From an uncultured Bacteroides sp. (GTDB taxonomy: Bacteria; Bacteroidota; Bacteroidia; Bacteroidales; Bacteroidaceae), in contig CAJKXC010000035.1 in NCBI GenBank assembly GCA_905203765.1, positions 1-25,194 of the forward strand: DNA of 25,194 nt, written 5' to 3'. The position numbers and the translations under genes are program-made. A model generated the notes under the pieces. That model saw only the letters and a list, made by a program, of their open reading frames with translations, had not been told where the DNA came from and did no database searches. Of the stretch, positions 9,111 to 16,240 are shown piece after piece. Each line of letters starts with the position of its first letter. Within the stretch, counting starts at the first letter, position 1.

Positions 9111-9141
9111 TTTATCCACCTCTAAAATACATTTGTCCACC
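9111..9141 (+). promoter_or_regulatory. Paired operator boxes before susC, likely HTCS binding site
   Basis: TTTATCCACC (9111-9120) and TTTGTCCACC (9132-9141) are direct repeats with a 21-bp period, ending 20 bp before the susC -7 element. The pair reproduces the one at 4635-4665, though the A-type and G-type boxes are in the opposite order. Conservation of both sequence and geometry at the two polysaccharide operons, and absence elsewhere in the window's intergenic regions, points to shared control by the HTCS encoded between them. Confidence 0.7.
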
Positions 9142-9161
9142 CTCATTTACGACACAAGCCC

Positions 9162-9169
9162 TACTTTTG
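9162..9169 (+). promoter_or_regulatory. -7 promoter element of the susC operon
   Basis: TACTTTTG matches the TAnnTTTG consensus exactly. No good TTTG -33 element is present at the usual spacing. The proximal TCCACC box occupies that place, consistent with activator-dependent transcription. A start near 9176 would leave a leader of about 170 nt before the susC ATG. The leader contains a short ORF (9205-9303) and otherwise AT-rich sequence. This accounts for the 346-bp gap 9002-9347 together with the hairpin and operator. Confidence 0.6.
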
Positions 9170-9204
9170 TCATGCAATCGGTACTCAATCCTTTGGGAGA
9201 AACC

Positions 9205-9303
9205 ATGCATTTGAAGTCTAATTTTAATCTTAATATTATGAAGAACAACAAAAGAACAACTATCACATCGTACATGGCATTGACTAAAATCCAACTTTCA
9301 TAG
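9205..9303 (+). CDS. Short leader ORF in the susC 5' untranslated region (32 aa, hypothetical)
   Basis: An ATG at 9205, preceded by the Shine-Dalgarno-like GGGAG 6 nt upstream, opens 32 codons ending in TAG at 9301-9303. This is 44 bp before susC and in a different frame. The peptide is basic in its middle (MKNNKRTTITSYMAL) with an internal ATG at 9238 that could be an alternative start. The frame also extends up to an ATG at 9172, which lies before the predicted transcription start. I recognise no family. It could be a translated leader peptide affecting susC expression, or a chance ORF in AT-rich leader DNA. Confidence 0.3.
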   Translation: MHLKSNFNLNIMKNNKRTTITSYMALTKIQLS

Positions 9304-9347
9304 CCAGCAAACAATCTATTAAATTAATAACCTTAATACTTTTAAAA

Positions 9348-12300
9348 ATGAGGAAACATTTATTTTTTTCCGTAATGCTTAGTCTGTGTGCCTTTGGCGG
9401 CATGACGGTGTATCCTACACCTGCAATGGCTACCGTGACGCAATCTCCGACTATCAAGGTTCGCGGTCAAGTTGTCGACGAACAAGGTGAACCCATGCCA
9501 GGAGCTACCGTCAGGGTTAAAGGTGGACAAGGCGGAACCATTACCGACCTGGACGGAAACTTCCAACTGGAGGTTCCCGGAAACGCTACCCTTTTGATAA
9601 GCTATGTGGGCTACAAGGAACGTGAAGTGGCCGTTCGCAATCGTGCCATTATTGAAGAAATCCAATTACAAACGGATGACCAGATGCTTGAGCAAGTGGT
9701 TGTAGTGGGTTACGGTACACAGAAGAAATCCGACTTAACCGGTTCTGTAGCTGTGGTGGATGCTGATGCTTTGAAACAGGTGTCCAATTCCAATATTTCG
9801 ACCATGCTCGAAGGTAAGGTGGCGGGCGTGCAGATTACCACCGACGGCCAACCCGGTGCCGATCCGACGGTACGTATCCGTGGTGTCGGCTCCTTTGGTG
9901 ACACTTCACCTCTTTATGTAGTCGACGGCGTTCCTATGGGAACCTCTATCCGCGACTTCTCCGCCAACGATATCGAGACCATCCAGGTACTGAAGGATGC
10001 TTCGGCAGCTGCCATCTACGGTTCGCGTGCCGCTAACGGTGTGGTAATCATTACCACCAAACGCGGACAAAAGGACCAGCCGCTGAAAGTGGACTACAAT
10101 GGATCTTTCGGTGTGGACTACATCCCCAAGGGTGTATACGATGTGATGGATGCCGACCAGTACAGCCAGTATATCGCCCAGGCTTGCGCAAACTCCGGCA
10201 CTCCGCTGCCATCGGGATACCAGCTCGACAGTGCGACAGGCCAATATAAGTTCCAGGATAATACCAATACCGACTGGTTTGACGAAGTGTTCAAGACGGG
10301 TATTCGCCAGAGCCACAACGTAAACCTCTCGGGAGGCGGTGCCCGCAATACCTATAATGTCTCTTTGAACTATTTCGACCAAAGAGGAACCCTCGAAGGT
10401 GCCGGCCCTAACTACAAACGTTACACTGCGCGTGTTAACAACACCATGGACACCAAGTTCATAAAATTCCAGACCAGCCTTGTCTACTCTCACTCCGACC
10501 AGGACAACATGGCCTTGTCCAATGCTTCCGAATACGTTCAAGGCTTATATGGCGACGTGACCAACGTGCTACGCAGCACCCTGCTGATGCAGCCCACCAT
10601 CAAGGCCTATGATCCTTCTACATGGGTGCTCGACGGCCTGGTAGGAATAGCCAACGGTTTCAACTATGACGCATACGGCTACGGGGTTTACTATGACACG
10701 GTACATGGCGATATCTCGGCTTCCAATCCATTGCTGGTGAACAATATGTTGAAGCGCAACACTCGCGTGGACCGCTTCGTGGGAACCGGATCTGCCGATG
10801 TGGATCTCCTCAAAATGATTGGCATTGACAGCAAAAACCATAAGCTCAACTATAAAGTCAACCTCTCTTACAGCAAAACCCATTGCAAGGACTTCACCTG
10901 GATTCCCGCCTGGGTGCAAAGTAACCGTGTGTACCTGGCCAAGAGCAACGAACGGCTCACCAAGGGATCGCGTGACTATTCGGATGCGCTGATTGAAAAC
11001 ACGCTGACTTACGACGGTACCCTGGGCAATCATCACCTCAATGTGGTAGTGGGCCAGACTTACGAGGAAGAGAATACGGATTTACTGACCGGATGGGGCA
11101 TCAACTTCACCGAGCCTTATTTCCTGCAACTCCAGAATGCTGCCGACACTTACTCCGAAAGTTTTGAATACAAGCATGCCATCCAGTCTTACATCGGTCG
11201 TATCAACTACAATTTCGCCGACCGATACCTGTTATCGGCTACAGTTCGCCGGGATGGCAGCTCTCGCCTGTCCAAAAACATCCGTTGGGGCACCTTCCCT
11301 TCCGTATCTGTAGGTTGGCGCTTCGACAAGGAGAATTTCTTCCCCTTCGACAAAAATGTCGTAAACCTGTTCAAGGTTCGTGCCAGCTATGGTGAACTCG
11401 GTAACGAAAACATCGGTGAATATATGTATCAGGCTGTGATGGCGCGCAACAACATGACTTACAGCTTTAATGGCTCCGCCATAACCGGTTCTGCCGTTTC
11501 CACTTTCGTGGACAATAACCTGTCATGGGAAAAGAAGAAGAGCTACAACGTAGGTATCGACCTTGCTTTGTTCAACAATCGCTTGGAGTTCACGGCGGAA
11601 TGGTACAAGAACATCAGCGAAGACCTGCTGTATGCTGTTCCTGTTCCCGAACAAGCCGGTGTATCCAACACCACCGTTACGATGAATGCCGCTGCGATGA
11701 ACAACTCCGGTTTTGAGTTCTCGGCTACCTACCGCAACCACGATCGTGACTTCAAGTATGAACTCTCCGCCAACCTCAGCACATTGCGCAACCGCGTAAC
11801 TTCATTAGGCTTTGGCACCGACTCTTACATCTCCGGAGCATACATTACCAATGTAGGCCAGGAAATAGGTCAGTTCTACGGCTGGGTTTATGATGGTATT
11901 GCCCGTACACAGGCAGACCTGGACAGCCACGCTACTCAAGAGGGTGCCCAGATTGGCGACTGCCTCTATAAGGACGTGAGCGGACCGGACGGTGTCCCCG
12001 ACGGTAAAGTAGACGCCAACGACCAGGTGGTGCTGGGCAGCGGTATGCCTAAGATTCATTTCGGTCTCAATGCTCATTTTGAGTACAAACGCTTCGACCT
12101 GAGCATTGCTACCTTCGGTGCACTGAACTACCACGTCAGCGATGACATCTACAACTCGCTCAATTCCAGTTACGGCTGGGGCAATAAGGATGTCGCCATA
12201 CTCGATGCCAACCGCTTCAGTGAAGACGGCACGACTTACCTTTCCAACGTTCCGCGTACTTATGCCAACAACAACACCAGCCTGGCTTGGAACGACCTCT

Positions 12301-12557
12301 TCAGTTCGCGCAAGATTCAGAATGCGGCCTACTGGAAGATAGCCAATGTAGAGTTGGGTTATAACTTCCCCGACAACTGGTTTGGCAATTATATATCCGG
12401 TGTGCGCTTCTATGTATCGGCACAGAACCTCTACACGTTTACCGGCTATCACGGCTATAATGTGGACTACGCCGGCGGAACCTTTACTCCGGGTTACAAT
12501 TTCTGTTCTTACCCGAGTGCACGCACCTTCATGTGTGGCGTCCATTTTACATTCTAA
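9348..12557 (+). CDS. SusC-like TonB-dependent outer-membrane transporter
   Basis: A 1069-aa outer-membrane transporter that imports oligosaccharides using TonB energy. The signal peptide (1-28, ending AMA) is followed by a carboxypeptidase-D regulatory-like domain (about 36-108, VRGQVVDEQGEPMPGATV ... YVGYKEREV). Next come a TonB-box-like stretch (LEQVVVVGYGTQKK, 115-128), the plug (about 129-238: VRIRGVGSF, YVVDGVP, VLKDASAAAIYGSRAANG) and a 22-strand-type barrel to the terminal aromatic residue (GVHFTF). Length and motifs are typical of SusC/RagA. It is followed 41 bp later by susD, its lid partner, and preceded by the HTCS operator pair and a leader of about 170 nt. Arabinan-derived oligosaccharides are the inferred cargo, given the surrounding arabinanases and arabinose genes. 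The ATG has no strong Shine-Dalgarno, as is common in Bacteroides. Confidence 0.95.
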   Translation: MRKHLFFSVMLSLCAFGGMTVYPTPAMATVTQSPTIKVRGQVVDEQGEPMPGATVRVKGGQGGTITDLDGNFQLEVPGNATLLISYVGYKEREVAVRNRAIIEEIQLQTDDQMLEQVVVVGYGTQKKSDLTGSVAVVDADALKQVSNSNISTMLEGKVAGVQITTDGQPGADPTVRIRGVGSFGDTSPLYVVDGVPMGTSIRDFSANDIETIQVLKDASAAAIYGSRAANGVVIITTKRGQKDQPLKVDYNGSFGVDYIPKGVYDVMDADQYSQYIAQACANSGTPLPSGYQLDSATGQYKFQDNTNTDWFDEVFKTGIRQSHNVNLSGGGARNTYNVSLNYFDQRGTLEGAGPNYKRYTARVNNTMDTKFIKFQTSLVYSHSDQDNMALSNASEYVQGLYGDVTNVLRSTLLMQPTIKAYDPSTWVLDGLVGIANGFNYDAYGYGVYYDTVHGDISASNPLLVNNMLKRNTRVDRFVGTGSADVDLLKMIGIDSKNHKLNYKVNLSYSKTHCKDFTWIPAWVQSNRVYLAKSNERLTKGSRDYSDALIENTLTYDGTLGNHHLNVVVGQTYEEENTDLLTGWGINFTEPYFLQLQNAADTYSESFEYKHAIQSYIGRINYNFADRYLLSATVRRDGSSRLSKNIRWGTFPSVSVGWRFDKENFFPFDKNVVNLFKVRASYGELGNENIGEYMYQAVMARNNMTYSFNGSAITGSAVSTFVDNNLSWEKKKSYNVGIDLALFNNRLEFTAEWYKNISEDLLYAVPVPEQAGVSNTTVTMNAAAMNNSGFEFSATYRNHDRDFKYELSANLSTLRNRVTSLGFGTDSYISGAYITNVGQEIGQFYGWVYDGIARTQADLDSHATQEGAQIGDCLYKDVSGPDGVPDGKVDANDQVVLGSGMPKIHFGLNAHFEYKRFDLSIATFGALNYHVSDDIYNSLNSSYGWGNKDVAILDANRFSEDGTTYLSNVPRTYANNNTSLAWNDLFSSRKIQNAAYWKIANVELGYNFPDNWFGNYISGVRFYVSAQNLYTFTGYHGYNVDYAGGTFTPGYNFCSYPSARTFMCGVHFTF

Positions 12558-12598
12558 TTGATATTCAGTATCTATAGTACTAATAAAAAACATAACGT

Positions 12599-14350
12599 AT
12601 GAAACTATATACTTATTCACTTGCTCTCATTTTGGGATTTGGCACCTTAACCTCTTGCATTGACAATTTGGAACTGGTGAATCCCAACCAGCAGACCTCA
12701 AGTACTTTCGGCTTCAATGCCGATGATTTGGAAGAGAGCGTTATCGCTGCCTACAACCACATCCGCATGGAAGGATCCTACGCCCGTGTAGGTTACAACA
12801 TCGATGTGTGCCGTGGCGACGAGGCGTGGAACTCTTCGCAAGTATGGTACATGCCCTTCGATGACCTTAACGCAGAAGTTACCTCGGACATCACGTGGTG
12901 GCCTTGGCGCGAGTGGTACTACACCATCAACGTATGCAACTTTGCCATCTCCCGCTGCGGTGAGGATAACAGCCAACTCTCGGAGAAAATGAAACGCATC
13001 AAGGGGCAAGTGCTCTTTTTGCGTGGACTGTCGTACTACAACTTAGTTGGTTATTATCAGAATCCGCCACTCATTACGGATTACGCCACCTACTCCTCGC
13101 TCGACGGACTTTATGGCGGCAACAGTACCTACGACAATGTGATCGACCAGGTGGAAAAAGATTTCCGCGAGGCGATGGAATTGCTTCCTTCCCGTGACGA
13201 AGGCGGCGAATGGGCCGGTGGACGTGCTACCTGCGGTGCTGCGGCAGGCTATTATGCCCGCGCCCTTATGATGCGCCAGAAATACAGCGAAGCACTCCCG
13301 GTGTTGAAAGACATCATCGGTAAGAAGTATGGCTCTTATAAACTGATGAACAACTACGGAGATAATTTCCGCGAAGGTTCGGCCTATGAGAACAACGCAG
13401 AGAGTCTCTTCGAGGTGCAGTTCCTTGACTATGGTTCGCAGGGTACCGACGATGAGTGGACACCGGTGAATACAAGCCCCAATGCTACACAAGGATCGGC
13501 CATCGAGAGCAACTTTGCTCCGGGTCTCTATGGCGGATGGGCTGACATCTCGGCTTCGCCTTGGCTCTATCAACTCTTCAAAGGCGAACGTACCACCGCT
13601 GGAAAACTCGACCCGAGACTCTATTGGACCATCGGTACTTACGAAACCGATTGGGAGAACTTTGAGTATGGCAACGTAGCTTACACCCATGAACTTTCGG
13701 CCACCGACAATATCGTGACGAACAACAACTACGGTGGCCTGCCGATTGCCAAATTCACGAATTTCCGTACAGGTCTGTATAGTACTGTAGTTACGGGCTT
13801 GCACGATGGCATCAACCTGCGCCTGATGCGCTATTCCGATGTGTTGCTCCGCGCTGCCGAGTGCGAGAACGAGGTCAATGGTCCCACACAGCAGGCTATC
13901 GACTGGATTAACGAAGTGCGCAATCGCGCCAATTTGCCCGACTTAAAACTTTCGGACTTCAACACAGCCGACAAGCTTTTTGAGCAGATTGCCAACGTAG
14001 AGCGTCCTAAAGAATTCGGATGCGAGTTTGGGCGGGGCTTCGACCTCATACGCTGGGGCTTCTTCTACGACAGTGGCCGCTTGCAACAACTCAAGGAACA
14101 CGGCACCTTCCGCCGTTCCACCGAAGGAGTGAAAGACCCCGTCAACTACAGCGATATGGCAACCGATCCCACACTGAAGAGTTCGTTCGATACTTACATA
14201 CCGGGACACGAGTTCCTGCCTATCGTACAGCAGTTGACCAACAACAACCCGAATTTGGAAGGCAACTCCGCCAACTATAGTACGGATAATTCCGCTTACT
14301 TCCGGGAAAGCGGATGTAAAGTACGTCCGGTTGTAGATTTAAGCAAGTAA
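12599..14350 (+). CDS. SusD/RagB-family surface glycan-binding lipoprotein
   Basis: A 583-aa lipoprotein with signal peptide MKLYTYSLALILGFGTLTSC, lipobox LTSC and lipidated C20. The N-terminal part shows the tetratricopeptide-like helices of the family (for example KGQVLFLRGLSYYNLVGYYQNPPLI and RATCGAAAGYYARALMMRQKYSEALPVL, given here only as landmarks around 13000-13300). The C-terminal SusD segment carries LRLMRYSDVLLRAAECENE and FGRGFDLIRWG. SusD proteins cap the SusC barrel and help capture glycan at the cell surface. It lies 41 bp downstream of susC, in the same operon and usual order. The ligand is inferred to be arabinan or its oligosaccharides. The end (PVVDLSK) is intact and no frame disruption is seen. 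Confidence 0.95.
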   Translation: MKLYTYSLALILGFGTLTSCIDNLELVNPNQQTSSTFGFNADDLEESVIAAYNHIRMEGSYARVGYNIDVCRGDEAWNSSQVWYMPFDDLNAEVTSDITWWPWREWYYTINVCNFAISRCGEDNSQLSEKMKRIKGQVLFLRGLSYYNLVGYYQNPPLITDYATYSSLDGLYGGNSTYDNVIDQVEKDFREAMELLPSRDEGGEWAGGRATCGAAAGYYARALMMRQKYSEALPVLKDIIGKKYGSYKLMNNYGDNFREGSAYENNAESLFEVQFLDYGSQGTDDEWTPVNTSPNATQGSAIESNFAPGLYGGWADISASPWLYQLFKGERTTAGKLDPRLYWTIGTYETDWENFEYGNVAYTHELSATDNIVTNNNYGGLPIAKFTNFRTGLYSTVVTGLHDGINLRLMRYSDVLLRAAECENEVNGPTQQAIDWINEVRNRANLPDLKLSDFNTADKLFEQIANVERPKEFGCEFGRGFDLIRWGFFYDSGRLQQLKEHGTFRRSTEGVKDPVNYSDMATDPTLKSSFDTYIPGHEFLPIVQQLTNNNPNLEGNSANYSTDNSAYFRESGCKVRPVVDLSK

Positions 14351-14384
14351 AGTTTCAACCCATTACCTATTAAAATTTAAGACA

Positions 14385-16163
14385 ATGAGACATCTCAATA
14401 AAATAGCATCCTTCTGCTGTGCGATAACCTTGTGGTTGCTGGCATTAACGGGCTGCGAGGGTGGCGAACTCTATAACGTAAACGCCCCCGACTGGATTTC
14501 CCAGAAATTAGACTCTATAGAGAATTCGAATAAGGATAAGGAGGAAGTGCTTGAAGGTATGCAGGAAGATGTATACACGATAGGAAGCACGGATTTCACT
14601 TCCGGTTTTTGGAGTGCTTTCTCCAAGTATTACGTGGTGCCCGATGGCGAGAAGTGGAATGCGGTGTTCAACCTCAACATCAATTCGGCCGATAATACGT
14701 ATTATAAAAACTTTGCCCTCGTTCTCACTAACGATGTAGATCGTGGAGGTACGGGATACACTGAATATGGAGCTATCCGTTTTGATGCCACAGGCGACTC
14801 TGTAGCCTACAACTCGCAATGGGGCAATCTCTATTTCAAGTACACCACAAGCACGCTGCTTCTGTCTCCCGATGCCAGCAATGCAGACTCCGGCGTACAG
14901 AAGTTGGGCGGCAAGGTGACGCTTACCGTAGACCGTACCAGCGAAAGTGCTTTCACCATCAAGATGACCAACGGAGTGGCGACTAAGACCTATGCACAGC
15001 CGTACAAGGAAGCCAATCTGAACGAAGACCCGACGAATACCAATATCCGCTGTTTCTTAGTTCCCGAAGGTTCTTACATTGACTTCTTGCAAACCAACAT
15101 CGTTCCTATCGGCGGCCTTACTTCCGCCGAAGACAAAAATCCGGTATCGATGGAACTGCAGGATGTACCCGATCAAGTCAACGTAGGTACTTCGCTCGAA
15201 GAGGCCATGGCCAATATCTCGGCCATCGTCACCTTTGAAGAGGGAGTGACCAAAACTGTACCGGCTTCCGAACTCTATATCTCTGCCATCCCCGATATGG
15301 AGCAACTGGGTGTGAAAAGTCTTGTGGCCATCTACAACAAGACCTTTAAAGGTGAGAACTGCGAACAGCCGATTGTGGCTAATGCTACTTTTGAAGTCGT
15401 GGAAAAGATTATATCCATCGAGGTGACTGCCCAACCTTCGCACACGCAATACTATTATTACACCTCGGCAGCTACCAACGCTTTGGCAGACCGGACGATG
15501 GCCTTCGACCCGACAGGCATGGAAGTTACGGCAACTTACGCCAGCGGAGATGCAAGAGTCATTGACAACGCGAGACTCAGCTTCTCTGCCGTTCCTGCGA
15601 AGACCGGTTCTCAGACCGTTACCATTACCGCCGAAGAAGGAATCACCGCAACGGTAGGGGTTACCGTCTCCGAGTCTGCTGTTTCTGCAGTGAACAACAC
15701 AGCCAACATGGTAGGAGCCGAAGACAACTCAACAGCCTTCTGGGGAGACTTCTCAGACGACTTCAACGTGCCTGTGGGCGAGACTAAGTCCATCACCTTC
15801 ACCAACTACAGCAGTCTGGCCGGCAACTGGAACAACTTCTGTGTGGTTCTCCGTAAAGCCGATCTTGCCGAATACGCAGTAGTTCGCGCTGACAACTATG
15901 GATGGGGCAACGGATACGATGCCTGCATCCACGACGGAACACAAGGCGACTGGGGTACTTGGCTTGCCGGTATGAATGGAGCCAAAGTCACGGTTTACGT
16001 GACCAACTGCGGCAATAGCACCGCCGACATTCAGGCAGTGATGCAGGGTACTACAGGTACTACCTCTACCCAGTATTATTTAGGTGTCAATACAGTGGAC
16101 TCCAGCGACCTGAACTTCGCATTGACCGTTGACAGCAGTCATATCGTCTTTGGTGCTGAATAA
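14385..16163 (+). CDS. Putative surface arabinan-binding lipoprotein with two related binding modules
   Basis: A 592-aa lipoprotein (LTGC lipobox, C24, then EGGELYN). It has no catalytic motif I recognise. I see four parts: module 1 (about 64-240), two Ig-like beta domains (about 256-338 and 342-428, each with V.V..TFEEG or VTATYASGD-type strands) and module 2 (about 440-592). Modules 1 and 2 align with each other: GFWSAFSKYYVVPDGE against AFWGDFSDDFNVPVGE, NFALVLTN against NFCVVLRK, EYGAIRFD against EYAVVRAD. They therefore look like an internal duplication of a beta-sandwich, carbohydrate-binding-like fold. Third gene after susC and susD, 34 bp after the susD stop, in the position of SGBP genes (BT0365-like from memory). 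The likely role is holding arabinan at the surface. Function rests on position and architecture, not on a recognised family signature. Confidence 0.75.
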   Translation: MRHLNKIASFCCAITLWLLALTGCEGGELYNVNAPDWISQKLDSIENSNKDKEEVLEGMQEDVYTIGSTDFTSGFWSAFSKYYVVPDGEKWNAVFNLNINSADNTYYKNFALVLTNDVDRGGTGYTEYGAIRFDATGDSVAYNSQWGNLYFKYTTSTLLLSPDASNADSGVQKLGGKVTLTVDRTSESAFTIKMTNGVATKTYAQPYKEANLNEDPTNTNIRCFLVPEGSYIDFLQTNIVPIGGLTSAEDKNPVSMELQDVPDQVNVGTSLEEAMANISAIVTFEEGVTKTVPASELYISAIPDMEQLGVKSLVAIYNKTFKGENCEQPIVANATFEVVEKIISIEVTAQPSHTQYYYYTSAATNALADRTMAFDPTGMEVTATYASGDARVIDNARLSFSAVPAKTGSQTVTITAEEGITATVGVTVSESAVSAVNNTANMVGAEDNSTAFWGDFSDDFNVPVGETKSITFTNYSSLAGNWNNFCVVLRKADLAEYAVVRADNYGWGNGYDACIHDGTQGDWGTWLAGMNGAKVTVYVTNCGNSTADIQAVMQGTTGTTSTQYYLGVNTVDSSDLNFALTVDSSHIVFGAE

Positions 16164-16182
16164 CCGAGAATTTCTACAACTT

Positions 16183-16223
16183 CCATGCCGTTTCCTCTAA
16201 TCTATATAGAAGGAACGGCATGG
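16183..16223 (+). promoter_or_regulatory. Intercistronic hairpin between the binding protein and GH43 genes
   Basis: CCATGCCGTTTCCT (16183-16196) pairs with AGGAACGGCATGG (16211-16223), leaving one bulged T and a 14-nt loop. No T-run follows, so it is not an obvious terminator. It may act as an RNA processing or stabilising element that sets the expression ratio within the operon. The 3' arm contains both an AGGAA and the ATG at 16220, hiding that start codon and favouring 16241. Confidence 0.55.
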
Positions 16224-16240
16224 CTCTTAACACCAAACAA

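Noticed and set aside
9172..9204. Upstream extension of the susC leader ORF to the ATG at 9172
   Set aside because: The predicted transcription start is near 9176, so this ATG is probably not in the transcript.
12558..12598. Short AGTA/TACT repeat between susC and susD
   Set aside because: The stem is only about 4 bp and AT-rich, too weak to call a hairpin or operator.
11805..12620. A 271-codon minus-strand open frame over the end of susC
   Set aside because: It overlaps the SusC C-terminal barrel and the start of susD; the sequence is low-information and shows no domain.
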